A program made the translations under genes and the position numbers. From contig JAPFBL010000007.1 of NCBI GenBank assembly GCA_026182355.1, forward strand, positions 62,001 through 126,000: 64,000 bases of DNA. Reading direction: 5' to 3'. The notes under the pieces are model-generated. The model was not told the origin of the DNA and ran no database searches. It was given only the letters and a program-made list of their open reading frames with translations. This document shows positions 58,571-64,000 of this stretch, in pieces. Positions within the stretch are counted from its first letter, which is position 1. Each line of letters starts with the position of its first letter. The stretch comes from Hermatobates lingyangjiaoensis (lineage: Eukaryota; Arthropoda; Insecta; Hemiptera; Hermatobatidae).

Positions 58571-59084
58571 GTAAGTGTTTTACGACTTGTAGAATAAACA
58601 GTGATTTGACATTCCCTTAACTAAATAGCGAGCCAAATAGCAGAGGTGCCACACTTCCAGTCTATAAAACAACAGAAGGTGAATGCATGTAAGTGTAAGA
58701 GTTGGGAGAAACAAATAAAAGACATGTGAGAATAGAAAATAAAACATATTTGCAAAAGGCTCTATGGCATGATTGTTTATAATTTACTTTGAAAAGTAAC
58801 ATAAACAAATACCAATCTGGTTTAAAATTAATATTAACGCGAGTGCATCTTTCTTTCGTGTAGAAGTAGAAGCAGACATTTTCACCATAAAACCCTGTAT
58901 AACGGCAGTATATCACAATTTTTACTAAAATTTTAATATTTCAAAGTACTGAGACAACAGAATTTTCAATGTTTTAGTGAATAAATTTTCGGAAAGGTAC
59001 CCTGGGATCTATTAAATTTTATATATCCTCTCAATTTTATTAAATGAAGCATGAAAATAAAGATTATCCAAACAAAGAAATGAG
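58571..59084. other. Non-coding, nothing recognised
   Basis: No features seen. Confidence 0.5.
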
Positions 59085-59342
59085 TACCACATATGATTAT
59101 CGCAGATGAGTAGCACTCATCTACATTTCTGACTACCACACCAGTATAACTTTTAAATACCACATATAAGTATCGCAGATGAGTAGCACTCATCTACATT
59201 TCTGACTACCACACCTGTATAACTTTTGAATACCACATATAAGTATCGCAGATGACTAGCCCTCATCTACATTTCTGAGTACCACACCTGTATAACTTTT
59301 GAATACCACATATAAGTATCGCAGATTAGTAGCACACATCTC
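59085..59342 (+). repeat. 73-bp tandem repeat, about 3.5 units
   Basis: Units start TACCACATATAAGTATCGCA or a close variant at 59,085, 59,158, 59,231 and 59,304. Each of the first two holds a perfect hairpin GATGAGT-AGC-ACTCATC. In the third the hairpin has two changes, and the last unit is broken. Confidence 0.9.
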
Positions 59343-59733
59343 TATTACAGGTGAGAACAACAAATCTGATGAATATTAATGATCAATTAATGATATTGCA
59401 TACTAATTGTGCAATATGTTATTGTATGCTATCTGCCTATAATGGGAAAGTACATCGATGTATGTATCCAAAGTCAAAATTTGTAAAACCGAGAGCCTAC
59501 TCTCTTCCCTTTGAGCATTAGAGGGGTCTCTTAAAAAGAGGTTAAAATGTAGCCATCTCGCAAATGTAAACAAGCACAGTTAGTTTCAGATACCAACATC
59601 AAAATAATACCAGCTTTCATATTTCCTTGGATCTTCAATCATACAGAGTATTGCTTAATGTCGAACCATGTATAGTAAAACTACAAAACAAACAAAAAAG
59701 TCATCACTGAAAACAGATTAATTTTAATATTAG
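59343..59733. other. Non-coding, nothing recognised
   Basis: No features seen between the tandem repeat and the Helitron end. Confidence 0.5.
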
Positions 59734-60426
59734 CTAGAGTACCGTGACCTGTTGGGTCATCCAGATCCTTCCTTCTTAGTGCAATCATGTTCACAATAAA
59801 CATGAAGATTCATGTTTCATGATTCACGATTCATGTGCAGATAAACTCTAAATGGCTCTACTGAAAGCAACATGTAATTGGCCATGTTGAAATACTGATT
59901 TACCTAAAGGAACTAAAACTTTTTGTACAGTCTCTTCTTGAGACTTATGAATAGTCATGGCAAATACTAACTGAATTGGAAATTGGATCCTTGAAAAAGA
60001 AATGTTCTCTTTAGATAAAACAAATTTCAATCATGGAGTTAAAACTATTTCCCCTTGAAACCGTGATGCGATAATATTACAAACAATGACTTCGTAATCG
60101 TAAAACTTCTCAGTTATTAGTTTTGATTCATTATATAAGCGCAGTAGATCAACATTTCTCGTACACATGAAAGGAGCTCCTGTTTTGAATTCATGTTTAT
60201 GTTTTGGAAGTGCAGGCAAAAAGTCCCCTAAGCAAAAAGAGTAGCACCAAGAATTAAAAGTAAATACGTTCAATAAAACATCTTCTAAAAAACAAGAAGA
60301 TTCCAAAAAAGGAATAAGATCATTCCTAGAAAAAAATCTGGTTAGCTTTATTCTATAACAGAAATAGATTTTACATCTGGAGTCAGTAATTTTACCTGAC
60401 TTATGTTGAGAGAATTTATTTTTCAT
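59734..60426 (-). pseudogene. Helitron helicase C-terminal remnant with 3' hairpin
   Basis: The minus-strand frame 60,426-59,848 is open except for a single TGA at 60,033-60,031. It reads LPALPKHKHEFKTGAPFMC, TRNVDLLRLYNESKLITEKF, then after the stop SRIQFPIQLVFAMTIHKSQE (helicase motif V/VI region) and FQHGQLHVAFSR. This matches the last ~170 residues of Helitron PIF1-type helicases. Downstream on the minus strand a GACC-CAACA-GGTC hairpin is followed by ACGGTACTCTAG and CTAAT, giving a CTAG or CTAA terminus. It is a separate, less decayed family from the 46.1-kb copy. Confidence 0.8.
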
Positions 60427-60590
60427 TCTTCTTTCTTTTTAAGCCACTATTTATAAAATGATATATTACTCATTGTTTTCTTTAATATTTATATGAATAA
60501 TCAAGTATAAATTGAAATTAACAGGTATTCCAAGTTTCACCTGTGCGCAACATCATTTATATCAGGTTTTGGAAGTGTATTGTTAGAAAG
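60427..60590. other. Non-coding
   Basis: Helitron homology stops near 60,250-60,426. Nothing recognised beyond. Confidence 0.4.
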
Positions 60591-60592
60591 CC

Positions 60593-60650
60593 CCATAGCC
60601 CAGAGCGTAGCGCGCTGGACTTCCAATGCAAAGGTTCGATTCCCATAAAA
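60593..60650 (+). pseudogene. tRNA-Gly(TCC)-like fragment
   Basis: CCCCATAGCCCAGAGCGTAG (A-box-like), CTGGACTTCCAATGC (loop with TCC anticodon) and AAGGTTCGATTCCC (B-box) are in tRNA order. The anticodon stem is mismatched and the 3' acceptor strand is missing, so this is a pseudogene or a truncated SINE head. Confidence 0.6.
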
Positions 60651-61529
60651 TTGTACGTATATTTTATTATTTATTCAGACAATTCACGGTGGCAAGAAAA
60701 CAATTAAACAAGATCGGTCGTCAGAGTTTTATAAGTATATAGATTTCTTGACTAGATAAACAGAAATGTTCGTTTAAGTCAAGGACTTTCAAATAGGTTA
60801 ACATCTTCCCTCTGGGGGTCACTGAAACTCTCTAAGGGGGTCAAAAAATGTCAATGGGTCAATTGAGAGTCGATGAACATTCTGACCATTTAGTCCTTTA
60901 AGAAATTCGCTTAATTCATAGCTGTGCCAGTATTATCCCTCCCATGTTGTCATACACTCCCATACTAAAGTTATACAGCTCATTCTTCAGGTTAAATAAT
61001 TAATTGTATTAAAAAAGACTAGAAACTAATATTGCATTTGGTTTTTTTATTATATTAGATAAGATAAAATACTTTCTTTCTCAGTAATGCCATATCTAAA
61101 ATAAATAAAATAAGAAATAATTTTGGTTATTGTTGTACTTTGACATTTATGAAATACGTTAATGAAGGCTGATAATAATAAAATGTGCTGAATAAAATGA
61201 TAAGGATTTTTTTTTTGATACTTCAATATAATTAGTTAAATAATGCAAGTAAGTAAATTATCCAGTCACATAAATTAAAATTAATTATCTAGTAAATGTG
61301 TATATAAGATAAAGTTTTTTGTGTATTTATTGTATCAGTTTTAAATATGGAAGTAGTTAAACGCGAAGTAAGGTGAGTTTGGAGAAGAAATAGGTGGGAA
61401 GTTACAATTGAGAGAAAGCCTAGGGCGACGGAATTACTATAAGTAGACTGTACATCTCTCAGCTAACAACCTGCAGCTAGTGCGTCTAGAGAACACTGCC
61501 AAATAATGCAACTGACCGGTGGTAAATTG
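60651..61529. other. AT-rich non-coding
   Basis: A GGGGGTCACTGAAACTCTCT/AAGGGGGTCA patch at about 60,815-60,845 recalls hAT or foldback termini but has no partner. A ~55-bp stretch near 61,455-61,505 (AACAACCTGCAG, AGAGAACA) is echoed at 62,265-62,310. Confidence 0.4.
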
Positions 61530-62230
61530 CTCTAGACCAAAGGTTCCCAAAGGACCCCAAAGCAACCCAGGGGTTCCGTGAAAAACATTTAGTAAAAACA
61601 TTTTTCTAAAAATTTTTTTTGTGGGTATGGATTTATTCTATATTTTTTTGTGAATCATGATACCGAATAATGTTTATATCTACATATACCCATACATAGA
61701 AGTGGCCAAAATTTTATTCATGTTTAGGATGAATCAGTAGTCAGTTTTTAGAACTATCTAATTCCCGAATTTCCTGCTATTGCAAAAGTAGAACTTCACA
61801 CATTGCTGCCATTTTCCACTACCTACTTATGTGAAACTGGATTTTCCTTTCAAACTGCCATAGAAACCAAATACCGAAGTAGACTTAATGCTGGAACTAA
61901 CTTGAGAATCAAACCCTCAACTATAAAGCCAAAAATTATTGCAAAACAAACTCTGTGTTAAAATTGCTAGTAATTCTGTTTTATGTGTTATGCACTTGTG
62001 GAAAATATGAAAATTATACTCTTTTAGTTTTGAATTTTTATTCGAAAAATACACATTGCAGTAATATTACTTTTTTAATTGGTTTTAAATATAAATAATA
62101 TTTAAAAAGGCATATGAAAATATTTATATTATGATTGTATGAAATCATTAGAATCTAGGGTTTCCAGAAAAGTTACTGGAACCAAAAAGGGTTCCGCGTC
62201 GAAAAAAGTTTGGAAAACTCTGCTCTAGAC
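61530..62230 (+). mobile_element. hAT element copy with perfect 8-bp target duplication
   Basis: CTCTAGAC occurs at 61,530-61,537 and 62,223-62,230, exactly flanking a 685-bp element (61,538-62,222). Its termini are CAAAGGTTCCCAAAGG and, reversed, CAGAGTTTTCCAAACTTT. A coding remnant at about 61,753-61,961 reads LIPEFPAIAKVELHTLLPFS, TTYLCETGFSFQTAIETKYR and SRLNAGTNLRIKPS before TAA. This is the C-terminal dimerisation region of ZBED/SCAND3-like hAT transposases (LPFSTTYLCE-GFS, KYR-RL motifs). The catalytic part is deleted, so the copy is non-autonomous. Confidence 0.85.
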
Positions 62231-62306
62231 AGTTATGTCCTTATAGAATATAATGGGGATATGTAACTCTCTCCTAACAACCTGTAGGAAATCTAACCAG
62301 AGAACA

Positions 62307-62645
62307 TACCACCAAGAAGAGGCCAGGCTAGCTCAGTGCTCGCCTCTGAACTGATAGGACCGGGGTTCGATCATCACCTGGCCCTCGATTTATTCACGTG
62401 GGAGGTGAATAAATCTGAGCGCGTCGATCTTCGGAGAAGGACGTTAAACCGTCGGTCCCGAGCCTGTACGATGTCAGGTACTCGTTCAAGATCCCTAAAT
62501 ACATTTAAGTTAGGCAAAATTTAAGACTCCCACTGTAGAATCAAACTTCATTGTGTGGTATCACAAAGGGCCAATGCTCGGCCTACGTGTGTTCCCTTGT
62601 GGGACTGCCACTGCAACCTAACCTAACCTAACCTACCACCAAGAA
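62307..62645 (+). mobile_element. SINE type A, full length, with perfect 12-bp target duplication
   Basis: TACCACCAAGAA at 62,307-62,318 and 62,634-62,645 flanks a 315-bp element. The head has A-box-like GGCTAGCTCAGTGC and B-box GGGGTTCGATCATC. The middle holds TTCACGTGGGAGGTGAATAA, then GGTCCCGAGCCTGTACGATG and TCAGGTACTCGTT. The 3' end is AACCTAACCTAACCTAACC, i.e. four CCTAA-like units. The 62-codon frame over it is incidental. It matches the minus-strand copy at 38.3-38.6 kb along its length. Confidence 0.85.
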
Positions 62646-63224
62646 ACTGAAAATGGTACAAGAAGTTTATAGTTTACAAATGCGAGTTGCAGAGTGCTAA
62701 TATTTATTCTAATCAGACTCCTACATCTTAATAATTTTATGAGCATTTGTAACAGTCTTTGAAACATATTATTAACTATTGTTAACATTAATAATTTATA
62801 GCATTTGCAATCAATTTATTGTTTTCATAATCTCTCTCAAATGCCAACAAGAAAAAATTGACAATATAATTACGTATGCAATATAATTAACTACCTCTAT
62901 TGACCCATTGTAAATTCAACAAAAGACATCGTAATTTTATTTCATTACATTTATTACGATTAATATTTTATTTCAATGACTTGTAATATTTTTTTTATTC
63001 ATTTAACTTATTTGGAATGGTCTATTGTCAGATTTTATTATTCAGTTTTGTTTGAAGAATCACACTTTTTGATTCTTGTCGCTATTGACTCACAGTCATA
63101 TGTACCAAACATTTTAACCGTTCATCAATTCTTCTAGATTCTAGACAGTCATCCGAATTAAATGTCCATCATAATTAGTAGGGTGTATATTATCATTAAA
63201 ACAAATAATTTCTCACAATCATTA
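62646..63224. other. AT-rich non-coding
   Basis: Nothing recognised. Confidence 0.5.
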
Positions 63225-63650
63225 TCAGTTTCTTGGCAGAGTGGCCACAGACCTGGTAGTAATACTATGATTCTTGCTAGGTGTGAAAAAAGGCAATCGT
63301 GACCCGAGTCTGTTTAAGAACCCTCGACGCAGTTTAATCAGTAGAGTTGATGACCTGCTGGCTCTCTCGTGTGAGAATTTGCCACGTTTTCTATCTTTCT
63401 TAATGATGAAAAAAAGCAGAAATGGAAACATTACTACGAATGGAAGTGAATCTACGAATTTCAGTAACATTTGTCGAGACTTGTCGAGTGAACATATTGT
63501 AGAGATACACCCATTCAAATACATCAGATATCACCCCAAAAACATCAAAAATACGGACTCTTCAGAACTGTTAAAGCTATTAAAATCTCAAAATAAATTT
63601 CTTTCATTACTACTAAATATTACTTACAGCAATGTACAAACAAACTAGAT
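63225..63650. other. Overlapping open frames, unidentified
   Basis: A 124-codon + frame (63,274-63,648) and a 99-codon minus frame (63,225-63,524) overlap. Neither shows a domain I know. The + frame becomes Asn/Lys/Leu-rich at its end, as expected from AT-rich DNA. Part may be a diverged dispersed-repeat copy (ACCCCAAAAACATCAAAAA). I do not call a gene. Confidence 0.25.
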
Positions 63651-64000
63651 TAAGTAACTAAACTCCTGTAACAAAGTAACTAAATAACTAATACGTAATA
63701 AGAAAATCATAAAATGTAATACTACCCACAAACATAATTGTATTTACTTTCTCATTAATAATTTAATGACTTTTTCACCATTAATGAAAACTATTTGTAA
63801 ATCCTAAATTAATAAGTACTACACAATTACGTTTTGTGTATGTGTTTATATAGTAAGAACAATTGCAAAGAGAGGTTATACTCTTAAATAGCATTTGATC
63901 ACGTAAAAATTTAAATTCATGAATGTGACCACCAGTCCAAAAGTGATGGTAGTTGTAGAGTTTGATTTTGCAGGGCTGATTTACTAGGGGACATTTTAAC
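63651..64000. other. AT-rich non-coding to window end
   Basis: Nothing recognised. Confidence 0.5.

Noticed and set aside
60593..60650. Functional tRNA-Gly gene
   Set aside because: The anticodon stem is mismatched and the 3' acceptor strand is missing.
60800..60860. hAT-like terminus (GGGGGTCACTGAAACTCTCT)
   Set aside because: No matching opposite terminus or target duplication was found.
62614..62633. Interstitial telomere array (CCTAA)n
   Set aside because: Only four units are present, and they form the 3' tail of a SINE.
63274..63648. 124-residue + open frame as a gene
   Set aside because: It overlaps a 99-residue minus frame, has no recognised domain and ends in AT-driven Asn/Lys/Leu residues.

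Overview
This window is AT-rich, intron- or intergene-like DNA from an animal, almost certainly an arthropod and probably an insect. The evidence is the lack of any long open frame in 64 kb, the abundant TA, GA and CA microsatellites, and the mix of decayed Helitron, hAT, mariner-like, LINE and SINE copies. Two SINE copies end in short CCTAA/TTAGG runs, the insect-type telomere unit. There are no operons, ribosome binding sites, CRISPR arrays or intact RNA genes. Identifications come from reading translated peptides and motifs by eye; no database search was possible.

Positions 1-17,000 hold a striking crowd of short hairpin modules (roughly 130-190 bp) bounded by TA dinucleotide tracts. Many carry a CTGANGA-stem-GAAA core that resembles, but does not fully match, a hammerhead ribozyme core. 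Several occur as near-perfect inverted dimers: 10,880-11,154; 11,207-11,376; 16,255-16,447; 6,940-7,016; 7,879-7,967. A related copy lies at 39.6 kb. Two exon candidates lie in this part on the + strand: 2,570-2,689 (flanked by AG and GTAAGC) and 9,946-10,089 (AG acceptor, 47 codons, stop, then AATAAA). Their phases are compatible, but I cannot name the protein.

Positions 17,000-44,000 are mostly non-coding, with scattered repeats. They include a hAT transposase remnant (18.5 kb), a dispersed repeat in several partial copies (2.0, 14.3, 18.0 and 21.4 kb), an AAT-tailed retroelement-like family (29.7, 36.0 and 49.6 kb), a LINE 3' end (32.6-33.1 kb), tRNA-headed SINEs (34.2 and 38.0-38.6 kb, the latter a nested insertion) and a hAT-like element (40.5 kb). 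GC-richer islands with clustered homeodomain, E-box or Runt-type motifs (25.0, 42.8-43.35, 52.0, 55.6 and 57.9 kb) could be regulatory elements or small exons.

Positions 44,000-64,000 contain a 5S-rRNA-derived SINE, a 14-copy 77-bp satellite with an alternating two-monomer pattern, a Helitron helicase pseudogene with a textbook 3' end (46.1-46.9 kb), a fragment of a multicopy arthropod protein (48.4 kb), a mariner-like transposase pseudogene (53.5-53.95 kb), a 73-bp tandem repeat, a second Helitron remnant (59.7-60.4 kb), a tRNA-Gly-like fragment, a hAT copy with a perfect 8-bp target duplication (61.5-62.2 kb) and a SINE with a perfect 12-bp target duplication (62.3-62.6 kb).

No gene set acts as a pathway here. 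The content is host non-coding DNA, possibly part of one large gene with conserved elements, overwritten by mobile DNA of several ages.
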